Shown: piece by piece, positions 1 to 7,469 of the stretch
How the letters are laid out: every line of letters starts with the position of its first letter
How positions within the stretch are numbered: position 1 is the stretch's first letter
Assembly (NCBI GenBank): GCA_947462175.1
Contig: CANHOE010000015.1
Location: forward strand, 1 to 16,419
Length of the DNA: 16,419 bases
Source: Burkholderiales bacterium
GTDB lineage: Bacteria > Pseudomonadota > Gammaproteobacteria > Burkholderiales > Burkholderiaceae_C
Direction: 5' to 3'
Translations under genes and position numbers: made by a program
The notes under the pieces: generated by a model
What the model was told of the DNA's origin: nothing
Databases searched by the model: none
What the model saw: only the letters and a program-made list of their open reading frames with translations

Positions 1-678
1 TACAGCTCGGCCTTGCAGCAGCTGCAGCAACGCGGTTTGGTGTTTCCCTGTGCCTGCTCGCGGCGAGACATCGAAGCGACGTGGCAGACCCTTGGGCAGG
101 TGCGCACCCGCCACGGCGAACTGGTGTACCCCGGCACCTGCCGTCTCGGCTTACAAGGAAAGCCAGCGCGGGCGCATCGGCTGCGCTGCGTGCATGCCGA
201 CGGCAGCGATGTGATCATTGAATGGGCCGACCGCCGGCTGGGGCCGCAAATCCAGAACGTCACGCAGGCCATCGGCGACGTGGTGCTGCAACGTGCCGAT
301 GGACTGTGGGCCTACCAGCTCGCGGTCGTCGTCGACGATGCCGCACAGGGCATCACCCACGTGGTGCGCGGCGAGGACATCGCCGACAACACCGCGCGCC
401 AGATCCACCTGCAGCGGCAACTGGGCCTGCCCACGCCGCAGTACCTGCACACACCGCTGGTGCTGGCGACCGACGGCCAGAAGCTCTCGAAGCAGAACGG
501 CGCCAGCGCATTCGAGGCCAGCGACCCGCTGGCCGCCCTGCGCACGGCGGGCGCGGTGCTGGGCATCGAGGCGCATGGCGCCACGGTGGCCGACTGGCTG
601 GCCAGTGCGGTGCAGTCCTGGGCAGCGATGTTTGTGCCGACGATCAGTCGGTCGACCGCGCAATCCCTGGCGAGATGA
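1..678 (+). CDS. gluQ: Glutamyl-Q tRNA(Asp) synthetase, 3' part
   Basis: GluQRS is a cytosolic class I synthetase paralogue. It activates glutamate and attaches it to queuosine at the anticodon of tRNA(Asp), rather than to the tRNA end. The reading frame is open from base 1, so the start, with the HIGH-type motif and first Rossmann half, lies outside the window; 225 codons remain. Visible marks are the CAC pair followed by a later YPGTC, which match the family's zinc ligands, the segment VVRGEDIADNTARQ, and the KMSKS-equivalent KLSKQNGA at about residues 162-169 of the visible part. The protein ends soon after the catalytic domain and has no anticodon-binding domain, as expected for GluQRS and unlike GltX. 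The last 35 bases overlap the end of the convergent GFA gene. The family is clear; the missing part cannot be judged. Confidence 0.93.
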   Translation, partial: YSSALQQLQQRGLVFPCACSRRDIEATWQTLGQVRTRHGELVYPGTCRLGLQGKPARAHRLRCVHADGSDVIIEWADRRLGPQIQNVTQAIGDVVLQRADGLWAYQLAVVVDDAAQGITHVVRGEDIADNTARQIHLQRQLGLPTPQYLHTPLVLATDGQKLSKQNGASAFEASDPLAALRTAGAVLGIEAHGATVADWLASAVQSWAAMFVPTISRSTAQSLAR

Positions 679-1087
679 GCGGGCTGGTCACGCCCTTGGC
701 GTGAACCGGCAGGTCCGGGAGCTGGCCAAGCCACGGTATCGCAGATTCGCCCCACATCTGTTTCTGGGGCACCAGTTCGGCCCGCTCATTCACGCAGCCC
801 AGTCTGAGGTTGAGCACCTTGGGCGCGTCGGCCTCGGTGGCATAGAGCTGCGTCCCACACTCTGCGCAGAAGGCCTGCGCCCTGCGGTTGCCGCTGTCTG
901 CCACCTTGACGTAGTGCTTCGCGGTGCCGGAGATCGTCACGTCCTCCACCGGCGTCGGCAGCACGGCCCTGAAAGGCGCGCCCGAGATCCGCTGGCAATC
1001 GGTGCAGTGGCACACCAGCACCTTCTTCGGATCCACGGTGGCATTGAACGTGATGGCGCCGCAGTGGCACTGACCGGTGATTTGCAT
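644..1087 (-). CDS. GFA/CENP-V family zinc protein
   Basis: This is a 147-residue member of the GFA (glutathione-dependent formaldehyde-activating enzyme-like) family. The family fold is a small beta-structure binding one or two zinc ions, and most bacterial members have no proven substrate. The cysteine signature is complete: CHC at 7-9, CHCTDC at 26-31 and CAEC at 74-77, with an extra Cys98. The segment ISGAPFRA after the second cluster is typical. The start at 1087 is chosen because the family's usual N-terminus (MQITGQCHCGAI) begins there; an AAGG lies about ten bases upstream. The same frame stays open 81 codons further upstream into a different, secreted-protein-like sequence, which I treat as a separate decayed gene. 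The gene overlaps the 3' end of gluQ tail to tail. A formaldehyde-detoxification role should not be assumed. Confidence 0.88.
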   Translation of the reverse strand: MQITGQCHCGAITFNATVDPKKVLVCHCTDCQRISGAPFRAVLPTPVEDVTISGTAKHYVKVADSGNRRAQAFCAECGTQLYATEADAPKVLNLRLGCVNERAELVPQKQMWGESAIPWLGQLPDLPVHAKGVTSPLISPGIARSTD

Positions 1088-1213
1088 GGGAGGCCTTGGC
1101 GGGTAGGGTTTGTTTTGCACAGCTTGTGCGCTGAAAGGTTGGAACCAGACCGGCACTCGCCGCGCAGCTTGGATGATAGACATCGAGCACTGCGCGAGGC
1201 GGATTACCAGCGT

Positions 1214-1380
1214 CTCTCTGGTCTTTTCAGCGGCGTTCAGTTCCTCGAGCGTAGGCTCCTTTCGAGCTTGGTTCGAAGGGCAGCGCACCTGCTGATACGT
1301 GATGCCGCCATTGATGACGCACTTGTTCATCGGCGCGGCGTGAACGCTGGATACAGCGGTGACAAGCGCCGCAAACGCAT
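1214..1380 (-). pseudogene. Decayed DUF4124-type secreted protein
   Basis: The stretch 1088-1421 has no intact gene but holds this remnant. From 1330 downwards it reads MNKCVINGGITYQQVRCPS and then RKEPTLEELNAAEKTR, a pattern I recognise from short exported DUF4124-type proteins of Burkholderiales (KCxxNGxxxYQxxPC, then a charged helix). The preceding codons of the same frame give FAALVTAVSSVHAAP, a good signal-peptide core with an A-x-A-like cleavage site, but there is no ATG, GTG or TTG in that frame. An ATG at 1378-1380 would supply MR if one T were restored in the run at 1373-1375, giving MRFAALVTAVSSVHA. The 3' part is also lost: after the charged helix the frame runs without a stop into the GFA gene. 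No ribosome-binding site is visible at the ATG. A sequencing error is possible; the family assignment is from memory of the pattern. Confidence 0.5.
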
Positions 1381-1421
1381 GGAGCGGTGATGAGAGATTC
1401 GGCAGTGCGAGGCGATGCCAG

Positions 1422-2813
1422 TCAGCCGCCAGCTCCCGTCCCAGCTGGCAAGCTCAGCACGAAACAACTCCCGCCGCCCTCGCGCGGCTCGCAGCGCACG
1501 CGGCCGCTGTGACGTTCGGCGATCTGCTTGACGAGGCTCAGGCCGAGGCCGACGCCGCCCGCGGTCTCAGCGTGGCCGGGCAGGCGGTAGAACGCTTCGA
1601 AGATGCGCTCGCACAAGGCTTCGGGAACGCCCGGCCCGCGGTCGCACACGCGCACCTCGACAACCTGCGCATCGGTGGCCAGCACGATGTCGATCGCGCC
1701 GCCACCGTAGCGCTGCGCGTTGTCGATCAGGTTGCGCACCGCGCGGCGCAGCAGGCGCTCGTCGCCCAGCACGCCCGCCGCACTGCCGTCGACGCGCGCA
1801 GACACCCGCGCCGCCTCTTCAGCCACCAGGCCCAGCAGGTCGATGGGGTCGCGGCGCACGGTATCGCGTGCCGCATCGAGGCGGCTGGCCAGCAGCACCT
1901 CTTCGACCAGCGCATCGAGCTCGGCGACGTTCTGATCGATCTCGCGTTTCAACCCCTCACGCTGTGCGGGCGGGGCCGTGTCGAGCATCGACACCGCCAT
2001 CCGCATGCGGGCCAGTGGTGATCTCAATTCATGGCTGGCATTGGCCAGCAGTGACTGGTGCGAGCGCACCAGGGCTTCGATGCGTGCCGCGGCCTGGTTG
2101 AAGCTCGTGGCCACCGCAGCAAGCTCGTCGCTGCCGCCCACATCGACACGGTGGCTCAGTTCGCCGGCACCGAACTGCTCGACCCCTTGGCGCAGGCTGG
2201 TGAGGCGCCGCGTCAGGCGGTTGACCACCGGCCAGGCCCCGGCCGCGACCGCGACAAACAGCAGACTCAGCAGCAGGATCAGACCGGTGCCGCCTTGCCA
2301 GGCCGGCGGCACGAAGGGCAAGGCGAACCACGGTGGCAGGTCGCCGCGGCGATCGCCGGGACCTGCGCCCGACCCGGGCCGACGGCCGGGCCGCATCACC
2401 CACAGCGTGCGCCCGTCTTCGAGCGACACGGCATAGGCGCGGTTGCGCCTGTCACGGACAGCCCCGTCGGCAGCCATCGGTCCGTCGGGTGGCCCCGATG
2501 GTTCAGCGCTGCGTTCGGCGAACGATGCCGAGGTCACGATGCGCGTGCCTTGCGCGTCGTCGAGCGCCAGCGGCAAGCGCAGCCGTTGCGACCAGTCGAG
2601 CAAGGCGGCGGTCTGCTCCTCGCTCGATGCATCCTTGCCGGGCAGCGAGCGCTGGATCAAGTCGCCCCAGGCGGCCATTCGCTCGGAGAGCATCGAATCG
2701 GCTCGGCTGCGTTCACGTTCGATCTGCTGCTGGAACAGCCAGCCGGAGACCGCGGCAAACAGCAGCAGCACCACCACCACGGTGAGGTAGATGCGCAGCG
2801 TGAGCGTCTTCAC
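1422..2813 (-). CDS. Membrane sensor histidine kinase (CpxA-like)
   Basis: This is a 463-residue inner-membrane kinase that would sense a periplasmic signal and phosphorylate the regulator encoded just upstream. Membrane helix 1 is at about 10-27, a periplasmic region of roughly 145 residues rich in Gly, Arg and Pro follows, and helix 2 is at about 176-196. A HAMP linker (about 197-250) leads to the HisKA motif SHELRSP with His261. The HATPase domain shows the N box LIDNAQRYG (Asn365), G1 box DRGPGVP (391-397) and G2 box GVGLGLSL (420-427). The periplasmic Gly/Arg/Pro-rich segment (about 139-160) looks disordered. It starts 27 bases after the regulator's stop, with GGCAAGGG upstream, so the two are almost certainly cotranscribed. 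Pairing with a Spy-like gene suggests an envelope or metal stress signal; the actual ligand is unknown. Confidence 0.93.
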   Translation of the reverse strand: MKTLTLRIYLTVVVVLLLFAAVSGWLFQQQIERERSRADSMLSERMAAWGDLIQRSLPGKDASSEEQTAALLDWSQRLRLPLALDDAQGTRIVTSASFAERSAEPSGPPDGPMAADGAVRDRRNRAYAVSLEDGRTLWVMRPGRRPGSGAGPGDRRGDLPPWFALPFVPPAWQGGTGLILLLSLLFVAVAAGAWPVVNRLTRRLTSLRQGVEQFGAGELSHRVDVGGSDELAAVATSFNQAAARIEALVRSHQSLLANASHELRSPLARMRMAVSMLDTAPPAQREGLKREIDQNVAELDALVEEVLLASRLDAARDTVRRDPIDLLGLVAEEAARVSARVDGSAAGVLGDERLLRRAVRNLIDNAQRYGGGAIDIVLATDAQVVEVRVCDRGPGVPEALCERIFEAFYRLPGHAETAGGVGLGLSLVKQIAERHSGRVRCEPREGGGSCFVLSLPAGTGAGG

Positions 2814-2840
2814 GCCATGGCCCTTGCCGCCACGGGCCTG

Positions 2841-3569
2841 TCAGTCCGCATCCTGCTTCTTGGCAAAGACGTAGCCGGCGCCGCGCACCGTCAGCACGCG
2901 GCGGGGCTCCTTCGGGTCGTCCTCGATCACCGCACGGATGCGGGAAATGTGGACGTCGATCGATCGATCGAAGGCTTCCATCGGGTGGCCCTTCAGCGCG
3001 TCCATGATCTGATCGCGCGACAGCACACGGCCCGGGCTTTGCGCCAGCACGACCAGCAGCTCGAACTGGTGGCTGGTGAGGTCGCAGGGCTTGCCATCGA
3101 CCCTGGCCACGCGCGCTCCGAGGTCGACCTCCAGGCGGCCGAAGCGCAGCACCTCTTCGGCACCGACGGGCGCCGGTGCGGCACGGCGCAGCAAGGCCTT
3201 GACGCGGGCCAGCAGTTCGCGCGGCTCGAACGGCTTGGGCAGGTAATCGTCGGCGCCGAGTTCGAGGCCGACGATGCGGTCCATCGGCTCGCCGCGCGCG
3301 GTCAGCATCAGCAGGGGCAGCTGGCGGGTGCGCGATTCGGCGCGCAGTTCGCGGCACAGGTCGAGGCCATCGCCGTCGGGCAGCATCAGATCGAGCACCA
3401 AGGCGTCGAAGGCCTCCGGTGAGGCCGGTGCACCGTGGGTCAGCAGGCGGTCGCGGCCCGCTGCCAGCGTGCCGGCCACCTCGACCACGAAGCCCGCTGC
3501 CCGCAAGTACTCACCCACCATCGCCGCGAGGCGGGTGTCGTCATCGATCATCAGCAGGCGAACGGGCAT
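2841..3569 (-). CDS. OmpR-family response regulator (CpxR-like)
   Basis: This is a 242-residue two-component regulator, of usual family length. The receiver domain (about 3-118) has the acidic pocket DDD at 9-11, phospho-acceptor Asp60 in LVLDLMLPD, Thr90 and Lys112. The C-terminal winged-helix DNA-binding domain (about 140-238) contains LTSHQFELL, the recognition-helix region FDRSIDVHISRIR and the terminal wing VLTVRGAGYVF. The FDRxIDxHISxxR stretch resembles CpxR/RstA more than PhoB. It sits 15 bases downstream of the Spy-like gene and 27 bases upstream of the kinase, an arrangement like a compact cpxP-cpxR-cpxA unit. Expected partners are the adjacent kinase as phosphodonor and tandem GTRAA half-sites upstream of the Spy-like gene as DNA target. 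The start codon has only a poor Shine-Dalgarno sequence, consistent with translational coupling. Confidence 0.93.
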   Translation of the reverse strand: MPVRLLMIDDDTRLAAMVGEYLRAAGFVVEVAGTLAAGRDRLLTHGAPASPEAFDALVLDLMLPDGDGLDLCRELRAESRTRQLPLLMLTARGEPMDRIVGLELGADDYLPKPFEPRELLARVKALLRRAAPAPVGAEEVLRFGRLEVDLGARVARVDGKPCDLTSHQFELLVVLAQSPGRVLSRDQIMDALKGHPMEAFDRSIDVHISRIRAVIEDDPKEPRRVLTVRGAGYVFAKKQDAD

Positions 3570-3584
3570 CGATGTGCAGCGGGG

Positions 3585-4157
3585 TCAGCGAGCAGGCGGA
3601 GGTCCATCGTGCGGCGGACCGCCGTGCCAGTGGTGATCCTTCATCCTTTTTGCCAGTGTCGCACGCTGCTCGGGCGACAGCACCTGGCTGATCTCGAGCA
3701 TCGCCTGCAGCATGCGGCGGCTGGACTGATCGTGTTGCGAGAGCATCTGCTGGCGCACCTGTTCGGCCGCATTGGCATCGACCACAGGGGCGGTGAACAG
3801 TTGCATGTGGCGTTCGAACAGGCCGCGCCCCGCCTCACGTTGCGCCTTCATGTCCTTGGCCGCCGCCAGCACGATCTGCTTGACCTGCGCGCGCTGCGCA
3901 TCGGTGGCCTGTACGCGGTCGAGCATGCGATCGATGCCTCGCTCGATGCGCTCAGGCGGGCCACCGAACAGGCCGGGCCCGAACGGCCCGGCACCACCGA
4001 CACCGGCATGGGTGCATCGGCCGCCGTGTTCACCCTTGGCCCACGCCCCCGCGCCAAAAGCCGTGGCCGACACCGCGAGCAGTGCCACCATCGCCCAACG
4101 CCCTGCCGCCCGCTGAATGTCCGATCGCCTGGATCTGCCTGTGTTTGCCTGTGCCAT
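3585..4157 (-). CDS. Periplasmic Spy/CpxP-like protein
   Basis: This is a 190-residue exported protein. The N-terminus is basic, followed by a hydrophobic core at 21-38 and a probable signal-peptidase site after AWA (residue 40). The mature part has the two family repeats in degenerate form: ATDAQRAQV (about 84-92) and LSPEQRATL (160-168), the second matching the LTxxQ consensus. The region between is predicted helical and highly charged, as in the Spy/CpxP cradle. Spy is an ATP-independent chaperone; CpxP inhibits CpxA. Here the protein is the first gene of a unit with a regulator and kinase, so a feedback role is likely. Unusual are the His-containing ends: KGEHGGRCTH after the signal cleavage and DHHWHGGPPHDG at the C-terminus, which suggest metal binding. 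The start at 4157 is supported by an AGGAG five bases upstream. Confidence 0.87.
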   Translation of the reverse strand: MAQANTGRSRRSDIQRAAGRWAMVALLAVSATAFGAGAWAKGEHGGRCTHAGVGGAGPFGPGLFGGPPERIERGIDRMLDRVQATDAQRAQVKQIVLAAAKDMKAQREAGRGLFERHMQLFTAPVVDANAAEQVRQQMLSQHDQSSRRMLQAMLEISQVLSPEQRATLAKRMKDHHWHGGPPHDGPPPAR

Positions 4158-4162
4158 GACGC

Positions 4163-4167
4163 GCTCC
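4163..4167 (-). promoter_or_regulatory. Ribosome-binding site of the Spy-like gene
   Basis: AGGAG on the minus strand, five bases before the ATG at 4157. It is the best Shine-Dalgarno sequence in this three-gene unit and fixes the start of the Spy-like protein, even though this gives a rather long basic N-terminal region before the signal core. Confidence 0.7.
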
Positions 4168-4256
4168 TGTCAGCCCTTGTCGAGGTCGGTGGCCGAACGG
4201 CGCCGATCCTGTGAAGCGATGGTGGTCGCGGGGCGTGAACGGGCGGTGGCTGGCCG

Positions 4257-4271
4257 GTAAAGATCTGTGAA
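4257..4271 (+). promoter_or_regulatory. CpxR-box-like direct repeat
   Basis: The plus strand reads GTAAA, GATCT, GTGAA. This matches the known enterobacterial CpxR box (GTAAA-N5-GTAAA) with one difference in the second half-site. It lies 100-114 bases upstream of the Spy-like gene, in the only intergenic gap of the unit. Two more GTGAA half-sites occur at 4211-4215 and 4235-4239, spaced 24 and 22 bases, so that the sites fall near one face of the helix. I infer binding by the response regulator at 2841-3569. I could not find a convincing -10/-35 pair in the same gap. Confidence 0.5.
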
Positions 4272-4294
4272 CGGCCGGGCGCCGATCGGGCGGT

Positions 4295-7138
4295 CTACTT
4301 GGTCGAGACCGGCGGCTCGTGACGGCCCGAGAAAAAGGCGCGCAGGTGCTTGAGGATCAGGTTCAGATCGAGCGGCTTGGTCCAGTAGCCATCGACGCCA
4401 CTCTGCTTGGCCAATTCCTGCTGCTGCGGCAACGCGTCCGCGGTGACGGCAATCACGTGCATCAGCCGCGTGGCGGGGTGTTGGCGGATATGCCGCACGA
4501 TGTCCAGCCCGGACATGTCGGGCAGGTTCATGTCGGTCAGCAGCAGTTCTGGCTGTTCGGCGCGCGCGAGCTTCAGCCCCTCGACACCGGTCGACGCTTC
4601 CAGCAGTCGCCAATTGCCCAAGCGTGCGAACACCTCGCGCATCAGCATCGCGTTGACCGGATCGTCCTCGATGTAGAGCGCAGTGCCCCCAACCGCCTCG
4701 ATCCAGTCGGTTTGAGCCGGCATGGCGTCCGTCGAGTCGGGCCCCCGCCGCGATCCTTTGGCCTGCGGCAGCGTGATGGTGAAGCACGAGCCGGTGTTCG
4801 GCGTCGAGGTGACATCGATCGTGCCGGACATGCCCTGCGTCAGTTCGCGAGCGATGACCAGACCGAGACCGGTCCCTTCTATCTGCGTCTTCTCGGCGCC
4901 GACGCGGTTGAACGGCTGGAACAGCTGATCGAGTTGTGACGACGTCATGCCGACGCCCGTGTCTTCAATGCGAAGCTGAACCTTGGTGCTGCCCAACGGC
5001 TCCACGTCGATGCTCACATGGCCGCCAGCGCGGTTGTATTTGATGGCGTTGGACAGCAAATTGATGAACAACTGGTCCATGCCTCGGCGATCGGCCTTGG
5101 CATACAGGCCGAGCTCGTGGCCGATGAACTCGACACGCACCGAACGCTCCATCGCCAGCGGCTGGAGCAGCGTGATGCCGTTGGACACCACCTGATTGAC
5201 CGACACCGCCTCGCGCTGCAACGAGAACATGTGCTGCTCGATGCGCGAGAGTTCCAGTACGTCATTCACCAGGCTGAGCAGACGGGTACCAGACGTTCGT
5301 ATGGTTTGCACCCGTTGCTTCTGGATGCCGGTCAGAGGCTCCTTGCGGTCGCCTTCCAGCAACTGGGCAAAACCGAGGATGCCGTTGAGTGGCGTGCGCA
5401 ACTCATGGCTGATGCGCGACAGCAGCTCGCTCTTGCCGCGATTTGATTCACGGGTTTCGGCCATCTCCTGGCGCAGCAGTTCCAGCGCCCGTTCTTCGGT
5501 GATGTCGCGGCAAACGCCGACCAGCACCGGCGTTCGAGTGCGCTCGCGTGTTGCCAGCGCGCGGGTGACGAATTCGATCTGCCGCGAATCGCCCGCAGAC
5601 GTGACGACGCTCAGCACATCGCGCTGGATGCCGCCCGAGACCGCCGCGAGGCTGATGAAGGCCTGCGCTCGCTCCCGCTCTGCGGGCACCAGCATGTCCA
5701 GCCACTGCCCGAGCACGAAAGACGTCGGGGAATCGGCACCCAGTCGATGCACCGCGCAGGCATTGCGGTCGAGCGTGATGGTGGCCGTCGACAGGTTCAG
5801 CTCGAAGATGCCGATGCCTGCGGCCTGCGAGGCCAGCTCCCACTGCTGGCCAGCGCGAGCGATTTCGGCTGCGGCGCGTTCGGACTCCGTCACGTCGGCG
5901 GCAAATCCGTGCCAGACCACGCTGCCGTCGGGCATGCGACGCGGACTCGCAAATCCGCTCAGCACACGCAGACCCGCTTGCGGAAGCACGACACGGTAGG
6001 TCTGCGACCAGGGTTGCCCGCTGGCGGCCGCGGCCTCGATCTGCGCCGCCACGCCCTTGCGATCGTCAGGGTGAATGCGGTCGAACAACGGGGTACTGTC
6101 TTGCGCCAACTGCTCGGGCGTCAGCTCGAAAATCTGGCGCACGCTTTCGCTGACATACGGAAAGCTGCCCGTGCCATCTGGGCGAACGAGTCGCTGATAC
6201 AGCAAGCCCGGCACATGCTGCGCCAGCAATCGAAGCGTGTCGGAGACTTCACGTTCGTGACGCTCGACGCCGATGCGGTGCGTCACGTCTTGCGCTGAGC
6301 CACGGTAGCCCTTGAACAGCCCATCGCTGCGGAACTTGGCGATCGCGCTGTAGGAGATCAACCGGTCGCCCTGTGGCGTCGACTTCAACACGACGACTCG
6401 CGCGAACGATTGCATGCGGTCGAGCACCTGCAAAAAACTCAACTGCGGCTCGACCACGCGACCGGCGCCGTCGCGCATTGGCACGTCGGGTGGTTGACGA
6501 TCCAGCTGATTAGCCACCGTCAAGCCAGTCAGGACTTCAAAGCGGTCTGACAACCAGGTGTAGCGATGGTCGGAATTGGTCTCCCACAGCCAGTCGCTGG
6601 ACGCCGAAGCGAAATCCAGCAGTCGACGTTCGCTGATCTGCAGCTTGAAAACCAGCTCATGACTGGCCGCCGCTTCAGTGGCGCCCAAGGCCAGATCCTG
6701 CAGCCATTTCCGCTGCTCAGGCGTCAACGTGCGTGGCCGCTTGCTCATCACGAGCAGCATGCCCAGCACTTCGCCCTCGAACTCGATCGGATGGCCTGCG
6801 TAGCTGCGCACGCCGGCTGAGCCACTGACCAGCGGGTGCTGCTGAAAACGCGGGTCTGCCAGCGTGTCGGTCACTTCAAACGTCGAATCCAGCCGCACAC
6901 CTTGGGCGCAGAAGGACAGTTCCAGGGGGATGTTCAGCGACTCGATGCCCAGCGGCGCCTTGAACCACTGCTGTTGCTCTCCGACCAGGCTGATGGCGGC
7001 AAATTCGCTGCTGGTGAGTTGCGCTGCACTGCGCACGAACAGGCTGAATACCGAATCTGGCTGCGCGGACAGCAGTTGCAGTTTGCGGCGCCGATCTGAC
7101 AGCAGGGCCACTGCGGCATCGGACGCCGCCTCAGGCAT
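4295..7138 (-). CDS. Soluble hybrid histidine kinase, GAF-PAS-HK-REC
   Basis: This is a 947-residue hybrid sensor kinase with no signal peptide or membrane helix, so it should sense a cytoplasmic signal. Domains in order: GAF-like (about 28-160, with SFCAQG and AGHPI typical of GAF domains in such kinases), three PAS-like segments (about 170-290, 300-420 and 430-550, each ending in a DVT or DIT motif), HisKA with SHELRTP (His578), HATPase with N box LLSNAIKYN, G1 DTGVGM (726-731) and G2 GTGLGL (755-760), then a C-terminal receiver with EDD (824-826), Asp869, Thr899 and Lys921. No HPt domain or output regulator is adjacent, so the phosphorelay partner is elsewhere. The start at 7138 is preferred because the GAF part begins shortly after and an AGGG lies upstream; the frame is open 136 codons further, but that stretch looks non-coding and runs into the next gene. 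Confidence 0.9.
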   Translation of the reverse strand: MPEAASDAAVALLSDRRRKLQLLSAQPDSVFSLFVRSAAQLTSSEFAAISLVGEQQQWFKAPLGIESLNIPLELSFCAQGVRLDSTFEVTDTLADPRFQQHPLVSGSAGVRSYAGHPIEFEGEVLGMLLVMSKRPRTLTPEQRKWLQDLALGATEAAASHELVFKLQISERRLLDFASASSDWLWETNSDHRYTWLSDRFEVLTGLTVANQLDRQPPDVPMRDGAGRVVEPQLSFLQVLDRMQSFARVVVLKSTPQGDRLISYSAIAKFRSDGLFKGYRGSAQDVTHRIGVERHEREVSDTLRLLAQHVPGLLYQRLVRPDGTGSFPYVSESVRQIFELTPEQLAQDSTPLFDRIHPDDRKGVAAQIEAAAASGQPWSQTYRVVLPQAGLRVLSGFASPRRMPDGSVVWHGFAADVTESERAAAEIARAGQQWELASQAAGIGIFELNLSTATITLDRNACAVHRLGADSPTSFVLGQWLDMLVPAERERAQAFISLAAVSGGIQRDVLSVVTSAGDSRQIEFVTRALATRERTRTPVLVGVCRDITEERALELLRQEMAETRESNRGKSELLSRISHELRTPLNGILGFAQLLEGDRKEPLTGIQKQRVQTIRTSGTRLLSLVNDVLELSRIEQHMFSLQREAVSVNQVVSNGITLLQPLAMERSVRVEFIGHELGLYAKADRRGMDQLFINLLSNAIKYNRAGGHVSIDVEPLGSTKVQLRIEDTGVGMTSSQLDQLFQPFNRVGAEKTQIEGTGLGLVIARELTQGMSGTIDVTSTPNTGSCFTITLPQAKGSRRGPDSTDAMPAQTDWIEAVGGTALYIEDDPVNAMLMREVFARLGNWRLLEASTGVEGLKLARAEQPELLLTDMNLPDMSGLDIVRHIRQHPATRLMHVIAVTADALPQQQELAKQSGVDGYWTKPLDLNLILKHLRAFFSGRHEPPVSTK

Positions 7139-7469
7139 GACGCCCTGCCGCCTTTGAATCGCCACTGCGATGGTTGTATTGCGCCGCCAACCGCACCATG
7201 CCTGTTCGCCTTGCGCCGACTGCCTTGGATCGGCCCGCGTCGCAGTGTAGTGGCAGAGGTACACAGACATCCTTGCTGGATGCGCGGCGCATCGGCATTG
7301 ACGCAACAACGGCGCCGCGGCACCGACTCGCATGAAGAAAGCCGCCGAGCGGACCCCGCCCGAGGAGTGCCCTGTGCCCATGTCGGCTGCCACGAGCTGT
7401 CGGGATGCCACGTCGCTGGCTGCAGCGACGACGCCTGCAATGGCCCAGAGTTCCCTGGGCCGCGTCGGG
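7139..7469. other. 331-bp gap upstream of the hybrid kinase
   Basis: I find no convincing gene on either strand here. The minus-strand frame continuous with the hybrid kinase is open but has an atypical composition rich in Cys, Arg and Ala without a recognisable domain. A plus-strand frame from 7332 overlaps the thioredoxin-like gene in antisense and also looks like a shadow. Apart from the hairpin at 7442-7461 the stretch presumably carries the kinase promoter, but only weak -10-like hexamers (for example TACACT and TACAAC on the minus strand) without good -35 partners are seen. Confidence 0.5.
7442..7461 (-). terminator. Hairpin after the thioredoxin-like gene
   Basis: GGCCCAG and CTGGGCC form a perfect 7-bp GC-rich stem with a 6-base loop, starting 8 bases past the stop of the thioredoxin-like gene on the minus strand. 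The position and stem fit an intrinsic terminator, but the run that follows (ATTGCAGG) is not T-rich, so it may only pause transcription or protect the mRNA end. Confidence 0.4.

Noticed and set aside
2956..2970. Short tandem TCGA repeat inside the response-regulator gene, possible slippage site
   Set aside because: It encodes the conserved FDRSID segment of the DNA-binding domain, and fewer than four repeat units are present, so protein conservation explains it.
2058..3422. Plus-strand open frame of 454 codons across the kinase and regulator genes
   Set aside because: It is antisense to two genes with complete catalytic motifs and has the same artefactual composition.
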